Shown: positions 22,854-36,700 of the stretch, one piece after another
Numbering within the stretch: position 1 is the first letter of the stretch
Layout: each line of letters begins with the position of its first letter
Translations under genes and position numbers: made by a program
The notes under the pieces: generated by a model
Databases searched by the model: none
What the model was told of the DNA's origin: nothing
What the model saw: the letters and a program-made list of their open reading frames with translations, nothing else
Assembly: GCF_040581485.1 (NCBI RefSeq)
Contig: NC_090128.1
Location: 1,922,001-1,986,000, forward strand
Direction: 5' to 3'
From: Linepithema humile
Taxonomy: Eukaryota > Arthropoda > Insecta > Hymenoptera > Formicidae
DNA: 64,000 nt

Positions 22854-24261
22854 TAATCCAAAGGAAACTGCCTTGACTAGAGTTATTATAATTTTTGATT
22901 ACATTATCTGGTAAAATTTCGGATTGTCTGATAAAAAAAGTGTTAAACATAGCACTTGCTATTGATAATATTGTTCATTAACATTACAATAGTATGCGTT
23001 AACAAAGATCTTTGTTGATATTAGTCAATGATTTCGTAATGCATAATATTTTTTAATTTAACCGTGCAATTTATAAAAAAATTAATTAATTCATTACTCA
23101 TAGACTATGCATTATGCATTTTCCTGTATATTTTCCTCTATTAATAACAGTTTTAAATACCTGCTTGGTACATCTGCTAAAAATATATTCTGGATTTAAT
23201 ATCTGAAGAAGTTGACTTACTCTTCTGACAAATAATACATTATGTGGTGGAAGCGTCCGCTTTTAAACGTATGGTTACAAAGATAAAGAATAAATCCTAA
23301 ACTAATATATAGTCCAAGTATCTTATCTCACGGTTATAAACGATAATTTATTGCAGCAAGGACGTATATCTTCAAAACAGTATAAATGTACACCATGTAT
23401 CATTAGCTGATGACTTGTGTACATTCAAGACGTTTGAAGTATGTATATTTTACGAGACAATGTAAATGAAGGGACCACTTGATTTTCATCGAAAAAAAGG
23501 CAATTTTCAAAATGTGTATACCTATAACAAAAAATCGTAACAACTTTCTAAGAAAAGCTCCACATTTTTTTCCAGTTCCATAAAGTGTTCACACTTTACG
23601 ACCATGTTTTCTTCAACATTCATCAACTTGGCAATGAAAAATCGTACAGCAATCGCTGATCAAATGAAAGAGAAAACTTTAAGTTTTTTAATGCATATAA
23701 TAAAATCTTTCTTAGATTTTTTGTATATTGTACACAGTCGCAAAGTCAAATAAAGATTTTCATTTTGTCGAGTTTCTTATTTTTTGTAAGTTAAAATAAA
23801 AATGATAATTAAATTCTGTAAAATGCATTTGAAAGTAAAATTTTGAAGCTTTCAAGAGTTTTTCTTAGAAAGTTGATGCGATTTTTTGTTATAAAGTTAT
23901 AGATATTTGAAAATTCCTTTTTTTTTAATTAAAATCAAGTAATCTCTTAACTTTCTGATGATATGTATATGTTTTTTATTTTTTTAAATCAAAAATTGTA
24001 GAATGTAGAATATTATAACTTGTAAAAATGCAGAAATGTATTGTAGAAATGTAGAATATTATAATATTGGCTTTTAAAATCTTACTACTTTGTTGTAAAA
24101 ATTAATGTATGTACAAAATATAAAAAATGCACTAAATAATGTAAGTTGAAAATTTTTATGCTTAATATGTTTGAGCATTTATGCGTAAATTGTATAATCG
24201 AAATAGAATAGAAATTTGAAAATAATTCACAATCGATTCAATCAATATTACTTTAAAATTT
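22854..24261. other. Upstream region of the serine protease gene
   Basis: AT-rich sequence that probably contains the promoter and a missing 5' exon of the serine protease. It includes the large inverted repeat at 23477-23941. No other coding region could be supported. Confidence 0.5.
23477..23941. repeat. Long imperfect inverted repeat
   Basis: The left arm (about 23477-23563) and right arm (about 23856-23941) are reverse complements. Matching blocks are acttgatttt, caattttcaaa, ataacaaaaaatcg and aactttctaagaaaa. By eye about 80-85 percent of bases pair over roughly 87 bases. The spacer of about 290 bases has no ORF. It looks like a non-autonomous transposon or an old foldback insertion. 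Confidence 0.7.
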
Positions 24262-24656
24262 TACATACACTTCATGTTGCTGCAAAATTTCCAACAAAAC
24301 TTTATTGTCGGGAGTCACCGTAGCAGGTAACTTTTGTAAACTGTTAAACAAGTCGTTTGCGCCGCATGAAATATTGTCGCTATATAAATGCTTTTTGATA
24401 AAACACGTTAAAATTGTTCCTAGTTACCTAAAAATTGACATTGTTGATGATAATGACACGCTAATGTCTATTTCGGATACTACTTCGAAAACGCAAAAAT
24501 ATTTATCAGTCCCGTTTAATTGTTGTTTCCACATAAATGTAACAACTGGAAATTGATAAACGAATTCTAATGTTAACATTTGATCCGCATAATCTTTAAT
24601 CTTAACTTTTCCATTAAAATTGCTTACGCGAAAAATTGTACAATTTATATGAAAGT
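24262..24656 (-). CDS. Uncertain two-exon ORF, unrecognised protein
   Basis: Two candidate minus-strand exons, 24656-24428 and 24379-24262, are joined by a 48-base GT-AG intron in matching phase and end in a TAA. The acceptor before the first exon (tttacag) and donor after it (AG|GTAACT) are acceptable. The translation includes KVKIKDYADQMLTLEF, KQQLNGTDKYFCVFEVV and TVTPDNKVLLEILQQHE, which look more protein-like than the surrounding AT-rich DNA, but I do not recognise a family. An upstream frame at 25015-24838 could supply an earlier exon in phase. It may be a real small gene, a decayed gene or a chance ORF. Confidence 0.3.
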
Positions 24657-25500
24657 CTGTAAACATTTAAAAAAGTTAACTTTACTAGACATAAAAAGTT
24701 TTATATTAAAATCAAATGAAACGTAGTCCCATATATTGTTTACTTTACCTTAATATATTTATATAGGTACAGAACGTTGAGAAAAACTGATTCAAGGAAA
24801 AAAAATTATGTAACTTTACTTAAAAAACACCAATAATTCTGAAGTGATAAGAACTGTAACCTTGACAATTCTCGATAACGAATTATGCATGCATTAAAGA
24901 AGCAATATTTTTTCCAAACGTTTTCTATCATTAAACGCAATAGCAATAGAGTTAATGAGGACGCTATTTTGTATAATAATGCACAATTAACAAAGTATTT
25001 AGATCGATTGCTCAAGAATTATTTAAGTTATAAATATCTGTCAAGGAGAAAAAAAAAAACACATTTTGTTTCAAATTTTTTTTGCAACAAAAAGATAAAA
25101 CTAGTCGATTTTATCTCTTTTACATATATCTTCAAAATATGATTTTAGGTATTAGATTTTTCACAAATGTAATACATTTGTATATATAGATTTGTATGAT
25201 AAATATTACTTAACATAGACAACTTTACAAACATTAATTTTAGATCTCTGAAAGTGTAGAGCCATTGCTGATGGAATTTCTAAGACATTTCTCTGTTTTT
25301 CTTTATATTTCTTAGATACTTCTCTTAAAACAATTGAAACGATTATGCTTATCATTAAGAAAGACATTGTTTTATTGATTGATAACTGCGTGAATGTATA
25401 TTTAAATAAAGTTTATTTTTTGAAGCATTTTGCACAACACTGCTCTACACATCTGCTTATGTAAGTAAAATAATCCTGATCATAGGATCGCTTTATAATC

Positions 25501-25531
<31 letters not shown>

Positions 25532-27796
25532 CCTTACAGAGACCAGTTCGTTGAATTATTAATTATTAATGTACACAGTGAGCTGCCAATTCTCATCTCA
25601 AGCTTATTACACTTTTTTAACATTGCGCTCAACCGCGATTTTGGTCATCCTCTTTAGTGACTAGGTTAGTATATTTAAGTCATGCAGTGATTTCTTTAAG
25701 TTTTTCGCTACGAATAAAAGAGCAAATATCAAAAAAACGTCTCGTCGCTATACGGAAATTTACACAAACGACGCATCGATTCGTGTAAATGCAATAGCAT
25801 TCGCTTTGGCAGTATAATTTTTCATTCTCCGATTAGTGATGCAGTACAATTTCTGCTTTTTTTTTGTTTGTTTCTTATATATCATATCGTAACTTAGGTC
25901 TTTAGAAATCTATCAACATTACAGCTGAATAAATGTGTACGCGCACATAAACGCATGATGAATGTAATACAAATATAGGGCCCTTCTCAAAACGAATATG
26001 CAGAATGCGAAAATTCAAATATACGTTATCTCCGTATTGCTTTAACTATGACACCCTGTATAGGCGACGACGGGACTTCGCGATCCGTCTGCGTTCGCAA
26101 TCGACAATAACGATGGTTATATTTTGTACTTTGTAAGTTAGCTATGTATATTTTCATCACAACATCCAAACGACTGTCCGAACTTGAAATTCGCGATAGC
26201 AACATTGTTCTACGATCAAGAAAGCTGCTGGCCGAAAATTGCGAAGATGTCGCAATTTTATTACGTTGTAAAAAAAAAACGCTCTAAAATAAAATTAAAT
26301 AAAAATAGAAAAAGGACGATACAAGAATGTTGCACAAAAATAGCAACCCTTTTTACACTCTTGTAAAATAAAGTCGAAGCGTAATCTTTATTACAGAATA
26401 GCGCGATAGATGTTTTTTTTTTGCCATTATACGAAAGTATATAACCATTTATTAAATCTATCTATCTAAATGCAAATCCGAAATGCAATAAAGCTATGAA
26501 GAGCACCAAAAATACCGTTCCATTAAGAAATAAATTACATTGTATCGATGAATACACATCATATTTTAAATATACGATTATGCACGATATACGGTGATTT
26601 CCTTTCTGTTTAACGTCGGCGAAATGATATCTGTGGCGGAAGAAGAACATTTTCTTCGAATCGACTCGATTGTCTTCATTGATATCGCATAGGAAAAATA
26701 ACTTGGCATTTAAAAGGCATTTTAGTTTATACGCGACTGCGGAAGTATTAAATTGAGATTGAATTTGTTCCAAATTCCTGTTCCAATAACTTTCTATCGA
26801 AATAAAAAATTTTGTTGCTGCAAAACATGTCTCAGATCATCTCATCAAATTAACAAATATTGGATTCGCGAAGATAGGCTGATACTATTATCGACGAAAA
26901 AGTAGACTGGAAAGAGTGCTGCCGCAAGATCACACGTAGTTGTTTATCAGTTTCAAACACCAAAAGCTTGTCAGCGTAAAAATCAACATCCTTACGCTAT
27001 CCTTCTGAACGGACGCGTGACTTTTTTTTTTTTTTACCGCGAACAACATTGTTATACGACTAGTGTCTACTTTCTACAACCGTAACTCGGAAGGATACTG
27101 GAAATATCCTCTCTTATCGTCCTTAGAACGTATCCATAGGAATATCGAAGATAAAAAAAAAAAAAAAGAAAGCAGATCAGGAATCCCGTGTTACACAAGA
27201 GATTCCGTTGACCAGAGAACAACTTATATCCAATCAAGATACAAGATGAGCTTGACGGAGTCAAAGTCAGCAATAGAGAATATTACTCGCGAGCACTTTG
27301 GAATCGATTTTCCATCGATAAAAAGTTTGAGCGCGTTCGCTAATTACGGAGCAGAAGTGAGAACTTGAAAAAGCTATCGATTCCCCGGATAGTGTTTCGT
27401 GCGGCTTCGCGTTTCTGCTTAGCAGCTTTTCAATTCTTCAAATCGCGCTCATTCAACTTGAAATAAGTAGGCCTCCGATTCGTTGGAGTAAAATCGACGT
27501 CAAACCGTTCAGAGGGCAATATTCCTAGTCGATTCCTATTGCCGATCTCTATCTTGGCGGCCCATACGATATATTAAGAGTATCTCGAGTTAAATATATT
27601 TTTCAGAAGGTAACATTAGACTCTCTAAGTGCAGGTGTAACATCATTAAACGTTCCGTCTTTTACACGCGCATGCATCCATTCCGTCGCGCGACGATCAT
27701 TCACAGCAGTCGCGTCTCGTTTTCCGCACACACACACACACACACACCGTAATATATTTCTTACGCACTTAAGATATAATCGCGTCGCGAAAGCTT
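24657..27796. other. AT-rich intergenic region
   Basis: No gene is supported. There is an AT/TA microsatellite near 25500-25530, an A-rich and T-rich stretch at about 27016-27036 and 27151-27166, and a CA run at 27728-27746. The right end (about 27560-27796) should be the 3'UTR of the FBXO25/32 gene. A 103-codon minus-strand frame at 26462-26773 has no recognisable features. Confidence 0.5.
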
Positions 27797-30700
27797 TCAC
27801 AGCGAGAAGAATTTCAGGAAGGTCTGCGGAGGAATCGGCACGTGGAGGGACGCCTGGTCAACGTCCGCCAGCTTCTCCTGAAACGCTGGGTCCTGATCGG
27901 CGATGCAGGGATGGCCCAGCGATCGCCAGAACAAGCAGCGACAATTGCGGCACAGCTGGATCATCTCGGCGTATTCCTCCCGCAAGCCGAACGATCTGAA
28001 CAATGCAATAAGGAACGCGTACAGAAACACACCGCCGTCTTTTTTTCCAAGCTTCCGACCGCCGAGTCGCAGTATTCGTCGGCCCGAACAGCGCGCAAAA
28101 CAGCCTGTACTGACCTTCGGGCGACAGTGAATATGGTTTTCCAGTCTTTTCCGGGATTATTTTGCCTGGTGGTGGCGATCTGCTGCGGCGTGAAGTGATA
28201 CTGGGCGAGCTCGCGCCAGATTCTTTGCTCCTGCGCCAGGACGGCGAGATGCTCGCAGGCCTCGGACGAGGCTTCGATGTCCCGCGGATCGCTCAGACGC
28301 AGCAGGACCTCACGGCGGCACTCGGGCGGCAGATCGGACCACTGCGGCTGCTGCTCCTCGTCCGGCTGCGAGAGAGCTCATTCATTATCGACCGGCGTTC
28401 TTTGAATTTTTTTTTTTTTCCCCCCCACAAAATTTATATTACCTGCGTGATGGTGATGGACGAGGCAATCTGCAAGATTCTTTCCAGCGCAGCTTTATGC
28501 TTCTCCCACAGGATAACGGAGCCCAGCGGTCTGCCGCCCCAGCAGCAGCCGGCGCTGAAGGCTCGGACTCTCTCTATGAGACGGCGCAGTCTTCCGGTTT
28601 GTTGCTGCGACAGCGACACTGCAAGTGCAATAATCGGGAGTCAGTTCGAAGCAAGCAGCACTTCTTCTTCCCCCCGTTTTTGTCTTTCGTAAGAGCGGGC
28701 TCCCGCGTCCGAAGAAATATATCGCGGCACCGCCGAGCGAATTTTTTGCGATGATTCATTTAAGCGAGCGAGACTGTTTTACCTTCCAGCGCGACCTCCT
28801 CGAGCATATTGAAGAGCACTCTCTGGGCGCATCCGCTGAGGCCGCCCATCCTGTGGCTGACCAAAAGGTCCAGGAGACGGACGATGTAGTTGAATCGACG
28901 GCAGTCGTGCACCGCGGACAGGAAATCCAGCCTCTTCAGAGCGTCGCTCAGGCCGTTGAAGCCGGCGATCTGTAAATTCAGGAGCGGATAACGATCTCGT
29001 CCTCTAAGTATAACTCTTTTTTTTTTTTTTCTTTCCCGCCGCACTCGATCGCTTCGTCTCTATCGGGCAAATTCCAGTTTCTTTTCTCTCGCACGAGATC
29101 GCGTCTAAATTAAGAGCGGACCGGAAGGAGTCACTCACCTCGCGTGTGCACTTCAGTGTGATGTGACAATGTGGTTGGACGGCATTTTCTGAAATTTCAC
29201 AAACACTTCAGTCTCTACGAGCGTCTTATTGAAAACGTCGTCGTGCAAAAAATGCTTTGCTCAAAGATTCCGACGGATTCGAATCATTAATATCGAAGCG
29301 GAATGATATTAAAAAAATAAGATAAAAAAAAGATAAAGGATAGAGAGAGTTCGCAGTAGACTTGAATTTATAATTATAGCTAAGGAAGGCCACACAAAGA
29401 GATTGACTGCAATCGATAAGTTTCCTCAAGTTTCCACGCATTTCTCACCTTTCTTTTTGTCCTTCTCCTTCTTATCGCCGGCATCTTTCTCGCCGCTGTA
29501 AGAAAAGAAGATGCAAATATGCGTTTTAGACGTGTCGTGTCACAAAATTCGACAAAGTTTGCAGAATTATTTAGAAGGCGCAATTTTTTCACATTAGAAA
29601 AAACATATATACATCTGTAACATCACACTTTAATATCGTGCAACGTAATATTCCGATGTTTCAACTTTTACTAGAAATTGTGCAATATCGCTAAACGCGG
29701 ATATTTCTAGTTACATCGCGCCCCGTTGATCCTTTGCGAAATCCGTGATCCAACTCGCGCCGAATAGAAGCGGATACTTTCCGCGGGACGCGAGGAGGCA
29801 CTAATATACGATACCAATTATGGCACAATACACCGCGACCGGTTTCAGCAGCCGCTACGCGACGTAGCGTCGGGGTTAGCTGCGATTTGACCACGAAAAA
29901 GCTGGTGCTCGATACGCAGTTCGCGTTCAAGACAATTTCACTAGATTCGCAGAAAGATAAAACGTCTCTTCACGCGCAGTTTCGTGCCGCAAAGTGCAAC
30001 GAGGCTCGATTCACCGCGATTCACCGATACGTTAATCATCGCGATGATTCGCTGCGTTTGTATCCGGATAATAAAAAAAAAAGGAGGAAAAAGAAACGCG
30101 CGTGGGCATTCACGGTACAATCAGTTAAACAGGCCGCGACGAATCCGAGACTAGCACCTTCGCCAGTCATCAACGGGGACCGTAATTGCCTTGTAACACA
30201 CCGATCATGATCAACGCGGACACACCTCGTGAGCGGACATTAAACAGCTGCTTTCGTCGATTGACGATTACGTCCTCATTTCAGCGGGCAGAAACGAATG
30301 CGAGGGGGAAGCACCGGGGAAGCGGGAAAAGTGCATCGGGATTGCATCAAATCGCATTAAGCAGCGCGCGAAGCGCAGAATGACTCCATATCCTTTTAAT
30401 AGACGCGACATCGGTTATTTGACTGTTACCAGGCTGCGGTGCGTTCTATTTTCGAATGACGAGTTCGAGCGTGTCGCATCGATATGCATACGGGATTAAT
30501 TCTGTTCTTCAAACGCGGAGATTAATTCCAGCCGCGTGAAGTGCTATCGAGAGAACGAAACGCGGCCATCGTCGCTAATTTCGAGGTTTTAAAGCGCTCC
30601 GGATCGATCCTTGCTGAAATCCGGTCGTTCGCGAGCCCGTTAAAGTACGTCCCGAAACGAGGATGGGAGACGAAAATCGCATATAGATCGCCGCGCGTAA

Positions 30701-33700
30701 TATATTCCGATTTCTTCCCCGAGATTATTCATGCATGAGCTATGGAAATTTGCACAGAATTGTAATAGAAACGCGATTCTTTTCAGGCCTTTAAAATCCG
30801 CAATTTCTGCGATTGCGGCCTCCAGAGAGATATTCGCGAATCTGGCGAAGACAAAATCCAATACTAAACTTTGCGAGGCGTTATTTAGCAAGTATTGTTT
30901 ATAGACGGAATGTTTTAAGTGATTTTTACCAACAACGAAAATATTTATGCAATTCTAAGGAATGGCAACGCTGTATTTTATTGCCCTACAAATTCACCGC
31001 CATCTCACTTCGATTTTCAGTGTTTAATTTTTTGGCAAGAAACTTACGTTCAATTCTCCGATTTTGCTAATCGGAAGCTCACATTCATTCATACCAGTAA
31101 CTGAACACAAATTAATACTTTCATAAAACTTGAGCCAAAAAAGGAAATAAAAAATGATCAAGCTGAATATTTTTAGAAACACCTCCAGCAATCCAGTGCA
31201 CTTCGTTACACCTTGTTGCGCTTATAATTCTGTCTATGCAAGTAATAGCGACGAACGTTCTATTATAGGGACGGAACGGCGACCTTGCACGTTAACTCGT
31301 GCATACATTCACACACGCAACGCGGCCTCGCGTGCGTAGCGCGCGATTTTTCCGCCTGAACGAGGCCGAATGCGAGAAGAAAGGGAAAAAAAAAAAATAA
31401 CAATTTTGATTTTAACACATCGATCGGGATGTGCGTGGTGTCGTGGGACGCCGTGCCCTTGCCCTTTTAAATCGGCGGGCTCGGTGAGCCGTTTAAGGTC
31501 GTCGAATCGGCCGTAGAAGACCGCACGTCAATACGCAGAGGGGGAGAGAAAGAGAGAGAAATAGCTGGTTCGCAGGATTATGCAACTACTTGCAGCGCTC
31601 ATCACCGGGAGACCAGCTGTGGGCGCGCGTTTGCACGCGTGCGGCGAATAAAGAGCCGTGAATGCGGAAAAATCCGCCGACGATGTTCAATATCGATACC
31701 TCGCAAGTAGAGCGATCAATGTCGCTCTGCGGCTTGATAGGACAGAAGGACAAACATCATGCGTCGAAGTGCACAATTTGACGTCACGCGGGACGTCGAG
31801 GGCTGTCAACCGGAGAGTTCAATTTTCAATAATAGATTTTTTTTCCCCATAGAGCTTTCCCGCGTCGAACGCAACCCCGATCGATTGTGAAAAATTCCGC
31901 CCGTTGCGAAAAACACTCGAATTCAATAGCTTCGCAACGTCGCAATTAGTAAAGTTTCCGTCGCCGCGATAGCGTATGCAAAAACGCTCCGATTATCGGC
32001 CGCGGAGTGACATAGTTTCGAAGTTACAATACGTCGAAGGTAAATACGACTTAGAAAGTTCCACGGTCTCCTCGCTCCTTCATTTCTCCGTCTATTTCCG
32101 TGCCGCAGAAGGACACTGGTTATTTCGGTTTCCGTGCGATATAGGAATTGATGTAACGCGAGTGTGCATTCCTCGAAGCGTGATGCGCTACGAAACGGTT
32201 CGATGCGGTCGAATAAATGTATTCCTAAGAAGGCGGGTTTTTAGGTTGCCACGATGGTAAAAACGACGTCGGAAAACGGGCAATGCGGAAGCGCGGAGAA
32301 TCTCCGCGCGACGCGGCCCGACGTACGCGAAGTGAATACCTAAGCGGATGCGCGGGAATCGCAAGACCGCGTCCGGATTTGGATCTCGAGAGACGGATAT
32401 AGCTCCGTTACTAACTGTGCTGAAAAAAATTCTCCATTTTATTTCGAGGGGGGTGCGAAAAACCACGCCGTGTTCGGGGATCGTTCGGGCTTCCCGTGAA
32501 ACGAGGGATTCGGGAATTTTCTACGCATACCGAACACTCGATCAATACAAAAAAAATTGTAAAAGTCGAAGCGCTGCTTGTTATCAAAGAAGAAAAATAC
32601 GTAAACTAAAAAAAAAAAAAAAAACCCCATTCCTTTAAACAATTTTATCAATTTTTTCCTCTTGTTTTTGAGATGCATAAATGAATGTTCTGCGGACAGA
32701 ACATTTATTACGCTTACTGTTTTTTCAATTCAATTTCACATTTTATACTCGTATTACTTCACACCATTTAATTTTTATCCAAGCTCGTTCCGTGACCAAG
32801 CAAAGCACTCGTAAGTCAGAACAAGTCGGATGTAAGTTGAGCGATAGAGTAACGAATAACGGCGATTTTTTACACGAGATAAAATCCCGCACGTAATACG
32901 AAATATACGTATGGCGCAACGGCGGCACTGTGTCGCACAACGTGCGAATAATTAATTTGCGAATACGCGGTGTGGAAATCTCGGCCGGTACGAAACTTTT
33001 ACTTCCATTCACAATCGGTTCACCGACCCTTTCGGTCGGCTCTGCGCGTACAGCTAATCCCGCCGAGGCTGGGAAAACGCGCGTAGGATGACTGCATGGT
33101 TAAATCGTCGAAATAATGGCGCGGGCGGACGCGCATCGGCCGTACGTTAAGCCGACGAGCGCGAGGGGGAAACGAGGAAACGCGGCTTTTAAATCCCTCC
33201 GCACGCAACAGTCCCGCACTTTCCAGTCATTTCGTCTAACTGTATCAGAATCATTACACGCGCGCGCGCGCGCGCGCGTGTGCACACGGCGTGATAATAT
33301 CGATAAAAAAGACGTCATTAATCCTCGACAACGAGGTCGACGCCGATCCCGGCGCGGAGAAATTTGTTATAAAATGTATAATATATATGCCTTCAAATTT
33401 AGCAGAATATCTCTCGTGAATTTCGGAAGACACATCTTTGGCTCTTCATTTGTTTATTTGTGACACGAAAGCAGATAAATTAAGTGATTAGAATTGTTTG
33501 TTGCATCTGTCGTGAAAATGTAGCTCTCTAATTATTGTAGACTAATCATCGCGCTAATTACATTACTCGAGATGCATCTTAATTAAACGCGAACGGAGTT
33601 TACGCTTTCAAAATTACGTTGGAATACATAAGATATGTATAATATTGCCTATTTATTAGCGTAAGAGTCGTGTTGGATTCCTTCGAGATAAAAATTAAAC

Positions 33701-36700
33701 TACTTTCTCCGTAATTCGCCGTGCTCGCCGCTAATCATGTCCGGTTTTCTCAGGATATCTTCAAGATTTACTAATGCGCCAAAGTCGGCGCGTTGCTCTC
33801 TGCGACGTAACTGGCCAGATTTGAAGACTCTAAAATCCGTCTTATCCGCGCACTGAATTTTTCTCCGAAAAAAAGTTCAAAATTGTTCTACAATCCGCGC
33901 GACGCCTGTTAATCGCCCGCTCCATGCGAAGCGAAATTTCGATACTGCCGGCAGATTAAAGATAAGTTCACTAAGCGCGCAAAAGGGAAAAATGCAAGAT
34001 AAGATACGCTTTCTCCGCATCATTTTCCGCCGTCGTTCGCATGCGAGATCGCAATATCGTCGTCGCGATTTCAAGCGCGAGGAGGCCGCGCGCTGTCTAA
34101 CCGAATTCATCAAGGCTGCGGCGGCTACGGCGCCGTGAGCGGATTGCGAATTGGTGCAGGTCACGTTAGCTGGGTCACGACCCACTTCCGCATCGGCAAG
34201 ACTCGCGCCAGTATTTTCCCATTTCGAGAATTCGACCTGGCCCGTTCAAGGACGCCTAATCCCATCAACGAGAGTTCGAAACGAGTCCTCCGCGCCGAAG
34301 AGATCCGCAATCCTGTCATCGCCGAATGCCGAAGACGCGATGCGCCTTAACGGCGTGCATAATATTTGATTTAACAAGGTAAATTCTACACTTTTTATAT
34401 CGAATTTTATAAATGTCTCAGAGATTTCCCGAGTCGAAATTTAGCGTCTCTTTTAATGCTCATAGAGCCTATATGAACCTATTTTTACGGAATTAGAACC
34501 TAGAACTCCTCTTTTAAAACTTGATCTCCTATAATTTGATGTTGAAATATTACTTTAAACCTATAGAGCCTCACAAAATAGATTGTATTACTGCGAGAAC
34601 TCCTCCATTAAACCTCGAACTTTTATCTAGTATATATATATACTAGATAAATTCGACCTATAAAAGTTATTATAATGTTTAATCATAAAGGAAAATATTT
34701 AATTCGTTGCATTTCCAACTTTCATTAATATTGATACCTTTCCGTTTCCTTCTTCAAAATAGTGATATGATATCTGAAAAAAATTCAGCGCAAAAAAATT
34801 TTTTTAAATTAATTTTTTTATTAAATGTTAACTATTTTAGATGTACTCGTTAAAATTCAAATAAGAATGAAAAACTATACGAGCAATATGCATAATGTGG
34901 TTGTATTTTGATTATTGCTTTATTAAGTGATACAATATTATCAAACATTTCAGTCTTAATTTGGACCTTTTTCTGTATAATTATTTCTGTCTGAACTTGT
35001 TTTAACGCATGTTAACTATACTTAATAATATACTCTTAACTATATGTATTACATATACTTAATAAATAATATTTAATTCAATAAATATTATGTAATGTTT
35101 TTAATATCTTATTTTATATTTAATATCATAATTTAATATTTTTAATATAATCACAAAGGTATATGGATTTTCAGCACTAGTTTTATGATATTATCAAAAA
35201 ATTCTAATGATTGCAAAAATCTTCACAATAATAAAGAAAATTACTAACTGTATAATTTTAATTGATGATAATTTTTAATAGCATAGAATTTTTAAAAATA
35301 TTAGAAATCAATACTCAATAGTTGAATTTTGATATTATATTTTGATATTATCAAGAAATTTCTAATAATTACAAATTTTCAAAAGATAATAAAATTCAAC
35401 TAAATGGTATTGATTGATGATATTTTTAAATTTTATGCTATTAAAAATTATCGTTAATCAAAATTATAGTTAGTATTTTTCTTTATTGTGAACATTTGCA
35501 ATCATTAGAATTTCTTGATAATATCATAAAAGTAGTGCTGGCAAAAAGGAATCTATATATTTTCAGGGTCTAAAGCGGGTCAACGGAGGGTTTTAACTAA
35601 ACACTACTTTGAAACTTTAGCAGGAAAAAAGGAAATTTCGGACATATTGTAGCGCCAAAGTAGGTGCTATTATATACATACGATACAATGCATAACATCT
35701 ACTTTGACTCTCTTATGCCTACCTCAAAATAAAAGATTAAGGTTTAATATAGGTGCTAAATTTCGACTCGGGTTGTCACGTTGCTTTTCTACGTCGAAGA
35801 AACTTGGCTTCTGCTGGACAAAAATGTCGTATCAGAAACTATTTCCGCTCGGCGAATTGTCTTTTAAATGGAGAGCGCGGATGTTACGTGAAATGCATTG
35901 AATTTTCGTCTGTCCGGCTTTTTCAAGCTTCTGAGGAACGATTTCTCGATTGACTTTGATCTCCAACTCGCTACATCTTCATTCAGCGTGAAGGAAAGGA
36001 CGAGTTGGTTTCTTTCGACGGGTGCGAGAAAGCGCAACGAAGTCGAGTCTGTCGAAACTCTCCTTGTACGATCATGCGAACTTCGACTATTGGCGATTTT
36101 CTTGTGAAACTCAAATATCTTGAAAATGCACGTAAGAAAATATTTCCATTGACTGAAATGCGTGTGAAAATAAGAATTCAATTTCTATCTCTGCTAACGT
36201 ACGAATGAAATATCACGCTAATAAGATCGGAGTACACGAATACACGACTTGTTTCGAGAATGCTTCTAACGCACATGTAACGTTAATAGAATAATTACGG
36301 TTAACGAAGCATTGAAAATGCGAAAGCGTTGCGCATATATCTATATGCAAGCTTTTTGTGCTCGCAAAAAGTCCGGGCGCACGCGCCGCTAATTGGAAAC
36401 GCAAGAGACACGCAACGCGAAACCGCGCGGCTTAAAAAATAAACATTCTGCGTAATGCGACGAAAAAAATATGTTCGGCAGAGTTTAACGGAAATAAAAG
36501 CATAGATACCAAAAATCCGCGTATCGCGTTTCCTATAATTTCGCAAAATAAAGATGACTAAGTGATACGTGAATAAAATTTTCAATACGATACTTAAAAT
36601 GTGTATATAAAATGCGAATAATTAAAAGTAACGATATAATTGAATCATTTTAAAGTATTTTCGAATAATTCGAAATCAATTTATTAAATATTCAGTTTTT

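Noticed and set aside
26462..26773. 103-codon minus-strand frame with a hydrophobic end
   Set aside because: AT-rich composition, no splice context and no family resemblance; probably chance.
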